Source: Hafnia alvei (GTDB lineage: Bacteria; Pseudomonadota; Gammaproteobacteria; Enterobacterales; Enterobacteriaceae). Taken from it: 64,000 bases of DNA. The first letter of the stretch is position 1. Every line of letters starts with the position of its first letter. The stretch is from positions 1,240,001-1,304,000 of the forward strand of contig NZ_OZ061315.1 in the NCBI RefSeq assembly GCF_964063325.1, given 5' to 3'. Below, in pieces: positions 33,751 through 43,500 of this stretch. The translations under genes and the position numbers were made by a program. The notes beneath the pieces were generated by a model. That model saw only the letters and a list, made by a program, of their open reading frames with translations. It made no database searches and had not been told where the DNA came from.

Positions 33751-36333
33751 TCAACCTACAACTAGGTTCAGCAGTTTACCCGGAACGTAAATCACTTTAC
33801 GAATGGTCACGCCGTCGAGATATTTAGCGACCTGAGCTTCTTGACCTGCAAGTTCGCGAACCTGCTGTTCAGTGGCATCAGCCGCAACGGTTACCTTGCC
33901 ACGGACTTTACCATTAACCTGAACCACGATCAGCTTAGAATCTTCTACCATCGCTTTTTCGTCGGCTTGTGGCCACGGAGCAACGTCGATATCGCCTTCG
34001 CCGCCCAACGCCGTCCACATTTCGAAGCTGGCGTGCGGGGTGAACGGATACAGCATACGAACCACGGCCAGCAGAGCTTCCTGCATCAGCGCACGGTCTT
34101 GCTCGCTCTCTTGTGGAGCACGAGCCAGCTTGTTCATCAGTTCCATAATTGCCGCGATAGCGGTGTTAAAGGTCTGACGACGGCCAATATCATCGCTGAC
34201 TTTAGCAATGGTTTTGTGCAGATCGCGACGCAGCGCTTTTTGATCTTCGTTCAGGTTGGCAACGTTCAGTTCAGCGCATGCGCCTTTTTGGGCATGTTCG
34301 TAAACCAGTTTCCAAACACGTTTCAGGAAGCGGTTCGCACCTTCAACGCCTGATTCCTGCCATTCCAGCGTCATTTCAGCCGGAGAAGCAAACATCATGA
34401 ACAGACGAACGGTATCTGCGCCGTAACGCTCAACCATGACCTGAGGGTCGATGCCGTTATTTTTAGACTTGGACATTTTGCTCATGCCAGTATAAATAAC
34501 TTCACGGCCTTCGTTATCAACGGCTTTGGTGATGCGACCTTTTTCATCGCGCTCAACGGTGACGTCAACAGGAGAAACCCAGTTGCGCTCGCCATTTACG
34601 CCGGTGTAGTAGAAGGCATCAGCCAGAACCATACCCTGACACAGCAGACGTTTAGCTGGCTCATCAGAGCTGACCAAACCGGCATCGCGCATCAGTTTAT
34701 GGAAGAAGCGGAAGTACATCAGATGCATGATGGCATGTTCGATACCACCCACATACTGATCAACCGGCAGCCAGTAGTTAGCGGCGTCTGGGTTCAGCAT
34801 GCCTTCATTGTACTGAGGGCAGGTGTAGCGTGCGTAATACCATGAAGATTCCATAAAGGTATCAAAGGTATCGGTTTCACGCAGCGCTGGCTGGCCGTTA
34901 ACGGTGGTTTTTGCCCAGTTAGGATCGGCTTTGATTGGGCTTGTGATCCCATCCATCACCACATCTTCAGGCAAAATAACCGGCAATTGATCTTCCGGCG
35001 TTGGAATGACGCTGCCGTCTTCCAGAGTGACCATTGGGATTGGTGCGCCCCAGTAACGCTGACGAGAAACACCCCAGTCGCGCAGACGATAGTTTACTTT
35101 ACGCTCACCAACGCCTTTCTCGACCAGCTTGTCAGCGATGGCGTTAAAGCCAGCTTCGTGGCTCAAACCATCAAATTCACCGGAATTGAACAGCGCGCCT
35201 TTATCGGTCATGGCTTCTGCATGAACGTCAGGCTCGCTACCGTCTAGATTCAGGATAACGGGCTTAATCTGCAAACCGTATTTGGTGGCGAATTCCCAGT
35301 CACGCTGATCGTGAGCAGGAACGGCCATCACGGCGCCGGTGCCGTATTCCATCAGAACGAAGTTTGCTACCCAAACCGGCAGTTTTTCGCCAGTCAGTGG
35401 GTGAATGGCAAACAGGCCAGTGGCCATGCCTTTTTTCTCCATGGTTGCCATTTCTGCTTCGGCAACTTTGGTATTACGGCACTCGTCGATGAATTGAACC
35501 AATTCAGGGTTGTTAATCGCGCCAAGCTGAGCCAGAGGATGACCCGCAGCGACGGCAACGTAGGTCGCACCCATGAAGGTGTCTGGACGCGTAGTATAAA
35601 CGGTCACTTTCTCATCGCTGTCTGCAACGTCGAAAGTAATTTCGACGCCTTCAGAACGGCCGATCCAGTTACGCTGCATGGTTTTGACCTGCTCAGGCCA
35701 GTTTTCCAGCGTATCCAGATCGTTTAGCAGTTGGTCTGCATAAGCGGTGATTTTGATGAACCACTGAGGGATTTCTTTACGTTCAACTTTGGTGTCGCAA
35801 CGCCAGCAGCATCCGTCAATAACCTGTTCGTTAGCCAGTACGGTCTGGTCATTCGGGCACCAGTTAACAGCGGAGGTTTTCTTATAAACCATGCCTTTTT
35901 CGTACAGCTTAGTGAAGAACCACTGTTCCCAACGATAGTAATCAGGATCGCAGGTCGCGATTTCGCGGCTCCAATCGTAGCCGAAGCCCAGCAGTTTAAG
36001 CTGGTTCTTCATGTATTCGATGTTGTCGTAAGTCCATGGAGCGGGTGCTGTTTTATTCTTAACCGCAGCGCCTTCTGCTGGCAAACCGAATGCATCCCAA
36101 CCGATTGGTTGGAGAACGTTTTTACCCAGCATGCGTTGGTAACGGGAAATCACATCACCGATGGTGTAGTTACGCACGTGACCCATGTGGAGTCGGCCGG
36201 ATGGGTACGGGAGCATAGAGAGGCAGTAATATTTCTCTTTACTTGCATCTTCGGTAACCTGGAAGGTTTTCTTTTCATCCCAATGGCGCTGGACGTGTGA
36301 TTCTATGTCCTCTGGACGATATTGCTCTTGCAT
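33751..36333 (-). CDS. leuS: Leucine-tRNA ligase
   Basis: The 860-residue class I synthetase equals the E. coli length. It has HMGH (about 49-52), the CP1 editing domain (threonine-rich TTRPDTFMGATYVAVAAGHPL), a zinc-like CCWRCDTKV region, and KMSKS (about 619-623). It charges tRNA-Leu and starts the operon with lptE, holA and nadD. It is divergent from ybeL. Confidence 0.98.
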   Translation of the reverse strand: MQEQYRPEDIESHVQRHWDEKKTFQVTEDASKEKYYCLSMLPYPSGRLHMGHVRNYTIGDVISRYQRMLGKNVLQPIGWDAFGLPAEGAAVKNKTAPAPWTYDNIEYMKNQLKLLGFGYDWSREIATCDPDYYRWEQWFFTKLYEKGMVYKKTSAVNWCPNDQTVLANEQVIDGCCWRCDTKVERKEIPQWFIKITAYADQLLNDLDTLENWPEQVKTMQRNWIGRSEGVEITFDVADSDEKVTVYTTRPDTFMGATYVAVAAGHPLAQLGAINNPELVQFIDECRNTKVAEAEMATMEKKGMATGLFAIHPLTGEKLPVWVANFVLMEYGTGAVMAVPAHDQRDWEFATKYGLQIKPVILNLDGSEPDVHAEAMTDKGALFNSGEFDGLSHEAGFNAIADKLVEKGVGERKVNYRLRDWGVSRQRYWGAPIPMVTLEDGSVIPTPEDQLPVILPEDVVMDGITSPIKADPNWAKTTVNGQPALRETDTFDTFMESSWYYARYTCPQYNEGMLNPDAANYWLPVDQYVGGIEHAIMHLMYFRFFHKLMRDAGLVSSDEPAKRLLCQGMVLADAFYYTGVNGERNWVSPVDVTVERDEKGRITKAVDNEGREVIYTGMSKMSKSKNNGIDPQVMVERYGADTVRLFMMFASPAEMTLEWQESGVEGANRFLKRVWKLVYEHAQKGACAELNVANLNEDQKALRRDLHKTIAKVSDDIGRRQTFNTAIAAIMELMNKLARAPQESEQDRALMQEALLAVVRMLYPFTPHASFEMWTALGGEGDIDVAPWPQADEKAMVEDSKLIVVQVNGKVRGKVTVAADATEQQVRELAGQEAQVAKYLDGVTIRKVIYVPGKLLNLVVG

Positions 36334-36686
36334 GGCAGCTGGGGGTCCTGTTGGTTAAAAACAGCAATACCTCTTATCTATCGGGGGCAGCGCTGTTGGC
36401 TGTTACCGAAAGACGTTGGGTATACGACTGTGATCTTTTAAAAAACGTTTTTTTATGAAGTTTGGCTTTAGTACCGATCGCCATAGAATAGCCGATAAGC
36501 GCGGCGTGCAACAACCAAGAAGCGTCAACAAGAGGGCAATTCTTTGTGATTAAGGACAAAAGCGTTGCGTTGCGATGTCGATCACAGCCTAAAGATCGTA
36601 GAGACTCAGGTATTTACGTCTAAAATGATTGTAGGTTAGGTTAAGGGTACGAATCAGATCACATTCACGTCACGCGGAGGTTTGGT
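36334..36686. other. Divergent promoter region of leuS and ybeL
   Basis: The 353-base spacer holds no supported gene; a 61-codon frame at 36374-36559 lacks a site and homology by eye. Promoters for both divergent genes must lie here. GGAGG precedes ybeL by seven bases. Confidence 0.5.
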
Positions 36687-37169
36687 ATGAACAAGGTTGC
36701 TCAGTATTACCGTCAATGGGTCGCGGCATTAACCGAACGATTGAAAAACGGCGAGCGTGACATTGATGCGCTGATTGAGAGCGCTGAAAAGCACTTAAAC
36801 AAAGCTGAAGATCTCACGCATGATGAAGTAGAACAGATTAAGCTTGCTGTGCGGCGCGATCTGGAAGAGTTCGCCCGCAGCTACCAAGAAAGCAAAGATG
36901 AGCTAACCGATAGCGTATTTATGCGCGTCATCAAAGAGAGCCTATGGCAGGAACTCGTCGATATTACCGACAAAACTCAGCTCGAATGGCGTGAGGTTTT
37001 CAAAGACGTCAGCCATCATGGCGTTTATCACAGCGGGGAAGTGGTCGGGCTGGGACATCTCGTCTGCGAAAAATGCCACTACACGCTTGATTTCTATACC
37101 CCTGAAGTTTTGCCGCTGTGCCCAAAATGCGGCCATGACCAGTTCCACCGTAAGCCGTTCCAGCCTTAG
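36687..37169 (+). CDS. ybeL: Zinc-ribbon protein YbeL
   Basis: The 160-residue protein matches E. coli YbeL in position and content: a charged helical N-terminal region (about 1-105) and a C-terminal zinc ribbon with CEKCHY (about 129-134) and CPKCGH (about 147-152). Function is unknown. It marks the left border of the Rhs island that follows on the opposite strand. Confidence 0.93.
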   Translation: MNKVAQYYRQWVAALTERLKNGERDIDALIESAEKHLNKAEDLTHDEVEQIKLAVRRDLEEFARSYQESKDELTDSVFMRVIKESLWQELVDITDKTQLEWREVFKDVSHHGVYHSGEVVGLGHLVCEKCHYTLDFYTPEVLPLCPKCGHDQFHRKPFQP

Positions 37170-37178
37170 GTTTTAAGT

Positions 37179-37205
37179 TATGGCGCCCTAGTTCATGGCG
37201 CCATA
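37179..37205. terminator. Hairpin after ybeL at the island border
   Basis: TATGGCGCC and GGCGCCATA enclose nine bases, ten bases after the ybeL stop. No T run follows on the plus strand, so it may be a weak terminator or a recombination-border palindrome. Confidence 0.45.
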
Positions 37206-37382
37206 GCTAGCAGCTGCAGTCGTACTTCTTTCGCGAGTGAGAGTATCCTGCTGTTTGGCTTTGTATACGCATCGCGCAGCAATAAGCAATAGATGAAATG
37301 CTCGGGGGAAAATATGTGTGATTGGTTTATAATAAACAGTAATAAGGATATCAGTCGCATTGACCTATCAATTATCTCTGTA

Positions 37383-37670
37383 TTATGCATACCATAAAAA
37401 ACATTGTGCTAATTTATATGGCATCGCTGGTGCTTTTTCTTTCACCCATTGTTTCATGCTGTCTTCGTCTTGAACTCTTACAGGACCACTAAATAGTGAA
37501 ATATAATTTGTTGTAAGTAGATCCCCATTATAAATAAGCAATGGCTCATAAGATTCCCATGTCTCCGCATAAATAATAGACCAGTTATCCTCTTTAAAAG
37601 AGCTTTTCGCATTGCCTATTCTTATTTCTAAGTTCAGTATATCCAAATAGTGGCTTAAAATTTTTGTCAT
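37383..37670 (-). CDS. Small protein of the Rhs island, unknown
   Basis: The 95-residue AT-rich product has no signal peptide or membrane helix. Its C-terminus (SMKQWVKEKAPAMPYKLAQCFLWYA) is moderately hydrophobic. It lies 30 bases beyond a membrane immunity candidate in the same direction and is probably another immunity or toxin-associated gene. No strong ribosome site is seen. Confidence 0.45.
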   Translation of the reverse strand: MTKILSHYLDILNLEIRIGNAKSSFKEDNWSIIYAETWESYEPLLIYNGDLLTTNYISLFSGPVRVQDEDSMKQWVKEKAPAMPYKLAQCFLWYA

Positions 37671-37700
37671 TTGAGGGTTATAGTATGGATATCATATTAG

Positions 37701-38036
37701 TTAATTGAATTTATTTAGTATCTTATCCATTAAATTAAACCATTGGATTTTACCCCCCCAAAACAACCAGCTCCATGTTACTATTGTTGAAATGTATTTA
37801 TTGTCAAGGGTATGGGTTGTGCAATTTAATATAAAAATAAAAACAATTAAGGCGATGTAAAACATGACACCCATTGGAAATGATATTAGGACCATTCCAA
37901 ATGTCATGATACTTATCAGTTCACTTATGTCATGATTTGAATGTAATACAGGCAATCGATTTAAAGAGAAAATTAAAATTGCAAAAGATAAGACGACCCA
38001 CAATAATCTAATTAAAGTAATCCACCATTTCTTCAT
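37701..38036 (-). CDS. Candidate immunity protein, membrane type
   Basis: The 111-residue protein has three likely membrane helices (about 5-25, 40-70, 84-100) and a Trp-rich C-terminal part. Its ATG shares a base with the stop of the toxin module (TAATG), the usual arrangement of Rhs toxin-immunity pairs. Family is not recognised. A membrane-spanning immunity partner hints that the cognate toxin acts on or through the membrane. Confidence 0.6.
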   Translation of the reverse strand: MKKWWITLIRLLWVVLSFAILIFSLNRLPVLHSNHDISELISIMTFGMVLISFPMGVMFYIALIVFIFILNCTTHTLDNKYISTIVTWSWLFWGGKIQWFNLMDKILNKFN

Positions 38037-38614
38037 TATAAGATACCTTTGTACAAGTAATTTATTAGCTTTTTGAAATTATTTCCATTACATTTGTTTT
38101 TACATGTTTCAAATGCATCATCTGACCAGTCTTGACAATTTTTTGTTAGCCCAAGTTTCACCGGAAATAGCCAGTCAGGCAACACTGTATAAAACGGTCT
38201 TGGCCCTTTAAATTTCTCTTTCAAACAATTTTCGATGCAGTTATTATCGGGCTCGAGTGTATCGCACCGACCAGCACCATTTTTACTATCCTGACTCGCT
38301 TTTCCTGGTCCAAATATTCCATCCGAAGACCGTTTTCCCCGTTGATCCTGTCCCCCACAAATATATCCATTTTTTCCATCTGGAACGCAAAGATATTGAT
38401 GGTATAAGGGGGTACCCCAAATATCTGGGCCACTTTTTTCACCCTCTCCTCCGATAGAATGTAATGGTTTTATACACTTGAGTGTTTCTAAACCCAATGG
38501 GTCTATATTTATTATCGGATTAAGTGGATATATATACCCATTCCACCCACCACCTAACCCAATCGGATCCTGAGTAATATACTGTCCTATTTTTGGAACG
38601 TAATTGGCGTATTC
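38036..38614 (-). pseudogene. Displaced Rhs C-terminal toxin module 2
   Basis: The open frame begins directly after a stop at 38617-38615 with a short Rhs core remnant (YVPKIGQYITQDPIGLGGGWNGYIYPLNPI...DPLGL) and then a unique tail of about 150 residues. The tail is Cys-rich (about 13 Cys, including GRCDTLEPDNNCIENCLKEK and CKNKCNG). No start codon exists upstream; a TTG at 38497 lies within DPLGL. It cannot be made unless recombined onto a full Rhs gene. An immunity candidate follows with a one-base overlap. Confidence 0.7.
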
Positions 38615-38683
38615 TTAATCTAAGTATTCACTCTACACAAACCTCAGGTGATTTAGCTCCAATATTTGTTATAAAATAATGTG

Positions 38684-39118
38684 TCAAATCAATTTCACCA
38701 ACAAAAAAAGGTTCATACCATCTCCCTGTCCTGGTATTTCTCCATATTTACACCACACATTTTGTATATTTTTGTTATTCTCTGATACGATTTTCGCCAC
38801 CTGTTTTATGGCCTTTAGTGTCAATGTTTTTTTAAACCTTTTTCCACCGTCGTGTGTTAAAGTAAAATAAGAAAAAAAATAGTTATCTTCTACGTTTGTA
38901 TATATTGATATATCCATCGCTGTGTTTGGGAAAAAATCCGGGAGCCATGTAAAAACTCCATCACCTTTTGGTATTGCCATGTAGTTAATGTAATGTTTAC
39001 TTACGAGATCTTCATCTTTGTGTAAATAAAGATACGTAATTACACATAGAAAAACAACGATCATAATAGAAGAAAAAAATGCCATCATTTTTGATATATT
39101 ATTTGAGATAGTCAGCAT
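38684..39118 (-). CDS. Candidate immunity protein, single membrane anchor
   Basis: The 144-residue protein has one N-terminal membrane helix (about 11-32) and a periplasmic or cytoplasmic domain of about 110 residues. AAAGGA lies eight bases before the ATG, and the gene overlaps the end of toxin module 1 by 20 bases. That overlap pairs it with the module. No named family is recognised. Confidence 0.6.
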   Translation of the reverse strand: MLTISNNISKMMAFFSSIMIVVFLCVITYLYLHKDEDLVSKHYINYMAIPKGDGVFTWLPDFFPNTAMDISIYTNVEDNYFFSYFTLTHDGGKRFKKTLTLKAIKQVAKIVSENNKNIQNVWCKYGEIPGQGDGMNLFLLVKLI

Positions 39119-39893
39119 CTTGTAAATCCTTTATCGTTTTCTTATGCCCTGGATTAATATAATTAATACATCTATCTGAACAATCCTGTGTTGATGGGCA
39201 TGTCAACCCATGTTCATTTACAGCTAGGTCTTTTTTGTTATCTTCAATCATATCAGAGTGGGATAATTTTTCTCTTCTACCGTACATACCAAACAGATTT
39301 AATCCGTAATCTCTAATCTCTTTTTCATAACCCAGTTCTTTCGCTGCTCGACTAACACCAACATTATTTAACTTAGACACTCGACAAAATGCCATACAAT
39401 GGAAAAATTGATCAGTATCGCCTAAATTTAATCTCTTAATATCATCATAAATATTAGATAATATATCCCATGCTTTTTGATGGTTTAGTTGTTCTTTTCT
39501 TCGTATTAACGCTACATCTGCGGGACTTAACCCAAATGGATCAATACCATGCACTGGGTTCAGCGGATACGCATAAAAATTCCATCCCCCCCTCAACCCA
39601 ATCGGATCCTGAGTAATATACCGGCCTATCATCGGGTCGTAATAGCGATGGCGGTTGTAGTGCAGGCCGGATTCTTCATCGTATTGCTGACCTTGCATTC
39701 AGATTGGTTGGTGCCGATTTCCCCATTCATCAAACTCTGCATACCATGCTATTCCTCCGTCAACGTCGAGTTCTGGCAGTGACTGTTCCCGATAGCCGCA
39801 GTGGTACCGGTAGGTTTTCTCATTGTAACAAGCATCGGCTCACCATCCATTCCACTGTAAATAAGGATCTTGCTCATCATCAGTTGTTCATTA
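39099..39893 (-). pseudogene. Displaced Rhs C-terminal toxin module 1
   Basis: The frame carries Rhs core sequence (CYNEKTYRYHCGYREQ, then ELDVDGGIAWYAEFDEWGN, then YDEESGLHYNRHRYYD) but is broken by stops at 39842-39840 and just before the ATG at 39698, where an Arg codon has become TGA. From 39698 the 199-residue frame is intact: core end GIDPFGL, then a tail of about 140 residues with FFHCMAFCRV, HSDMIEDNKKDLAVNEHG, TCPSTQDC and INPGHKK. Conserved His, Asp, Asn and Cys suggest an enzymatic toxin of a family I cannot name. Confidence 0.7.
39572..39714. repeat. Direct repeat of Rhs core, copy 1
   Basis: This 143-base stretch of module 1 is nearly identical, without gaps, to 41121-41263 in the full Rhs gene. 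It spans YDEESGLHYNRHRYYD to GGWNFY. Such homology could let a displaced tip recombine onto the full gene. Confidence 0.85.
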
Positions 39894-40502
39894 TTAATCC
39901 TTTTGGGCTTCAGAAAGTTCGGGAACAGTTGAGAAAGTGATATTCTGCAATTTTAAATCCCCATTGTTTATAGATTGGAAATTAAAAATAATATTTTCAT
40001 TCTTTTCTAAAGAAAATAAAATAATACAAAAAACATTACACTCTGTTGTCTTTGTTTGTATACCTTTTAGGATAAAACAGATTGTCTGAATTTCTAGTTT
40101 TTTTATCTCACCATAGTGAGATTTTATCTTTTTAATTTCCTCAGGAATATTACGTGCAATCTTATTGCTCATGCTATGCATGAAGCTCAGTTCATCAGTG
40201 GACTTTTCCTGATTGAATTCAAGTTCAAATTTATAAACTATTTTTTTTATTTTTATTTTCTCAGTGTAAATGGTTAAGATGCTCCATATGATGGAAAAAA
40301 AAGTACTTATTGAAGTTATTTTTACTAACCTTAAAACACCACTTTGATTGTAATACCATCCATTATCGTTGAAGTAATCAATCCCGATGAGCATTGCAAA
40401 TATAGAAAAAAATATTGGTAATGAAAGCATTATAATATATGAGATCATCGATATTTCTTTATTGATCCCATTATTGTTTTTTAAAAATAATATTTTACTC
40501 AT
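39894..40502 (-). CDS. Candidate immunity protein of the intact Rhs
   Basis: From the ATG at 40502 (AAGGATG upstream) the product is 202 residues and overlaps the Rhs stop by eight bases. Two membrane helices (about 18-42 and 58-80) are followed by a soluble, partly helical domain. The location directly after the Rhs gene makes it the cognate immunity candidate. AT-rich composition matches the toxin tip rather than the Rhs core. Confidence 0.65.
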   Translation of the reverse strand: MSKILFLKNNNGINKEISMISYIIMLSLPIFFSIFAMLIGIDYFNDNGWYYNQSGVLRLVKITSISTFFSIIWSILTIYTEKIKIKKIVYKFELEFNQEKSTDELSFMHSMSNKIARNIPEEIKKIKSHYGEIKKLEIQTICFILKGIQTKTTECNVFCIILFSLEKNENIIFNFQSINNGDLKLQNITFSTVPELSEAQKD

Positions 40503-43500
40503 TATTATCATCCTTATTTATATATGTTCCTATGTTATCACTAACTCCTTCAGACGTTAATCCTGTAGCATAGTCACCTACAATATTAGAAAGCAAAGGT
40601 ATTTTCCCTAAAATACCACTTACGATCGTTCCTACTCCAGCCCCTGCGGCCCCGCTATTACTACTACTATTCAGATAAGCAATCCCTGAAGCTATTAATG
40701 TATTAGCCATAAGTGAGCGTCCAGGGTATAAAACACCAGTTAACGCAGCTGCGGTAGCATCTGAAGTTTTTACTTCTCCGTGTTCAACCCATTGATATGT
40801 CATATTTGATGCACAAAAAATTGTGCCACTTTTTAAAACATTAGGAATAGAGGCTGCCGGCCCAAAGATTGCAGTAAGCACAATATTCGGAGTGTCGATT
40901 GCCCAAGATTTTGTATAGTCAGCCTCAGGATTCCAAGCTCCTTTAGTTGATGCCATATTATTTAATGCTGTAGTAGATTCACCAGATGGCAAAATGCTCC
41001 CAGCTGATTGGGCTGCTTCACCATAGTCAATTCCGCCTATTGTTCCCATCGAGGAAAGTGCATCCCAGTTATCACTTAGGCCTAATGGGTCGCTTTGCTG
41101 AATCGGATCGGATGTATAATCATAAAAATTCCATCCACCCCTCAACCCAATCGGATCCTGAGTAATATACCGCCCTATCGTCGGATCGTAATAGCGATGG
41201 CGGTTGTAGTGCAGGCCGGATTCTTCATCGTATTGCTGCCCCTGCATTCTGATTGGTTGGTGCAGCTGATGCGGGTTTTCTTCGCTTAGCGCATTGCCCC
41301 AGGCGTCCAGCGTGATGGACCAGTCGATATCGCCGTTGAGGTTGATGAGCTGTTGTGGCGTGCCGAGGTGGTTGCAGTCGTACAGCTGCGCGGCGTAGGG
41401 CGTATCCGGCAGTGGGTCGAGCAGGGTGGCCAGATATTCCGGGCTGAGCTGTACCTGATTGAGCCACGCGTGTTGTTCCTCGCTGAGGCGGTTGTCGCGT
41501 AGCGCCTGCTCGATGTGGTGCAGGGTTTGCTTGAAATCGGGCGGCAGGGTGATACCCACTTCCAGCTCAAGTTTGTCGCCCAGCGGAGTGACTGTTGGCG
41601 GCTTATCGCCTTCAAAACGCAGTAGGGGCACAAAGCTGTGGGGCAAATAGACCGTGTGAATGCGGGTGCCATCGCGCTCGGTGAGCACCAGTTTGTCGCC
41701 GTCCCAGCCAAACCAGCTGATGTGCTTGGGCTGGTTGCGCTGCATGACCTGTTTACCGATGCGCCGCCCTAATGGGTCGTAGCAGTAGCGGCCGCCGCGC
41801 AGGGCTTCGCCGTCTTGCGCGCAGAGGTAGCTGACGAGGCGATGGCTGCGGTCGTAGCGGTAGTGATGCACTTCGCCCGCGTCGCGTTTGCGGGTTTTTT
41901 GAGTAAGATTGCCGTGGGCATCGTACTGATAATAAAAGTGCGCATCTTCGCTCAGGCGATTACCCGGATGGCGCATGTCGGCCATAAAGGCCTCGGGCAT
42001 GTAGCGGTTGATGAGCCGGTTGCCCGCGAGGTCAAGGTGGTAGTCGGTGTGGCGGTGGGCGCTGCGCTCGTGGATGAGGCGGCCGGCGGCGTCATACCCA
42101 TAGTGCTGCGATGAAAATGGGCTGACAATATCGCTCAGCTGGCCACGCGACGTATAGCGGTATTCCTGTGCGCGCGGGTCGGCGTTGGGGGTACTGAGCG
42201 TGAGGCTGTGCAGCCGTCCGACCTCGGTATAGCTTGTCTCTAAGATACTTTCGCCAAAGCGGCGCTGCGTTTCTCGGTGTAAGGTATCGCGGTCAAATTC
42301 CAACAGACTTTGCTCGCCGAGCGCTACGCCGAGCAGGTGGCCGGGGCCGTAGGTGTGCCAGTGCAGGGTGGGTAGGCCGTCGGGCGTGGTGAACAGCAGG
42401 GCGCTGTTGGCATCATAACGATGCTGGATGCGGTGCTGCCACAAAATACTGCCGTCAGGGGCGCTGACAATCTGCTGCTCTTGGTTAATTTGCCCGGACA
42501 GGTTGCGTTCAAACAACACGCTGACGGGGTAGCCTTCGCTGACGTGATGCGCGGCTATTAGCTGGCCGTCGAGGTTATATTCCCAGCGCGCTATGTCACT
42601 TTCGGCATCTTCGGTATTGTGGGTGCGGCTGACTAATCGCCCCAAAATATCATGCTGCCACTGGGTTATCAGGCCGGCATCGTCGCTTTCTATTAATTCC
42701 CCAGCCGCGTTGTAGCGATAGCGCTGAACCCGTCCGTCAAAGCCCACTTCTTCCACCAATCTGTCCATCGCGTCATAGGTAAAACGCATCTGGGCATCAT
42801 TTTCATTAGTGAGCGCAATCAGTCGGTCGGCGGCGTCATAGGTAAACTGCTGGGTGGCACCGCCGTGGGTGCGCGTGAGCAAACGGCCGTTGTCATCGTA
42901 GGTCATCACGGTTTGGCTGCCGTCGGGCTCGGTCAGCGTGATTAAATCACCCGCGGGATTGTAGTGATACTGGGTGCGTTCACCGGTGCTATTTTCCGTG
43001 CTTATCAGGCGGCCACGAGCGTCGTATGCATAACGTAAGGTGAGGGCTGCGGGGCGGCAAATCTCACGGCGCTGCCCCCAGCGGTCATAGCGGTATTCGG
43101 TGGTGTTGCCCGAGCAGTCGGTGTAGCGGGCCAGCTGGCCGCTGCGCGTCCACGTCAGGCGTTTCTCTCCGCCGCCCGCATCGGTGATGGCACAGGGCTG
43201 TGAGCTGCTGTCATCGGCATAGGCATAGCGCACGGTGCGGTTAAGGGCATCACTTTCTGCGGTCAGGCGGCCAAGCGCGTCATAGCTGCGCGTGAGGCGA
43301 CGGTCATCGGGCAGTATCGTTTGAGTCAGTAAACCGTGGAGATTATAGCCAAAGCGGGTGCGGTCGGGGGCGACGATGCTGGTGAGCTGACTGGTGGTAA
43401 TATCGTGGGTGAACGCCGTTTTTCGCCCCAGCGCATCGGTTTGCGCCATCAACAGATAACCCGCCACCTCGTTGTGGCTTTCGCTGCCGTCGGCGTAGGT

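Noticed and set aside
36374..36559. 61-codon frame upstream of leuS
   Set aside because: It lies in the divergent promoter region and has no coding features.
37193..37390. 65-codon minus-strand frame at the Rhs island border
   Set aside because: No support beyond an open frame; probably untranslated spacer.
39699..39893. Separate small gene of 43 codons on the minus strand in another frame
   Set aside because: The competing frame matches Rhs core, so this is a decayed Rhs remnant rather than an independent gene.
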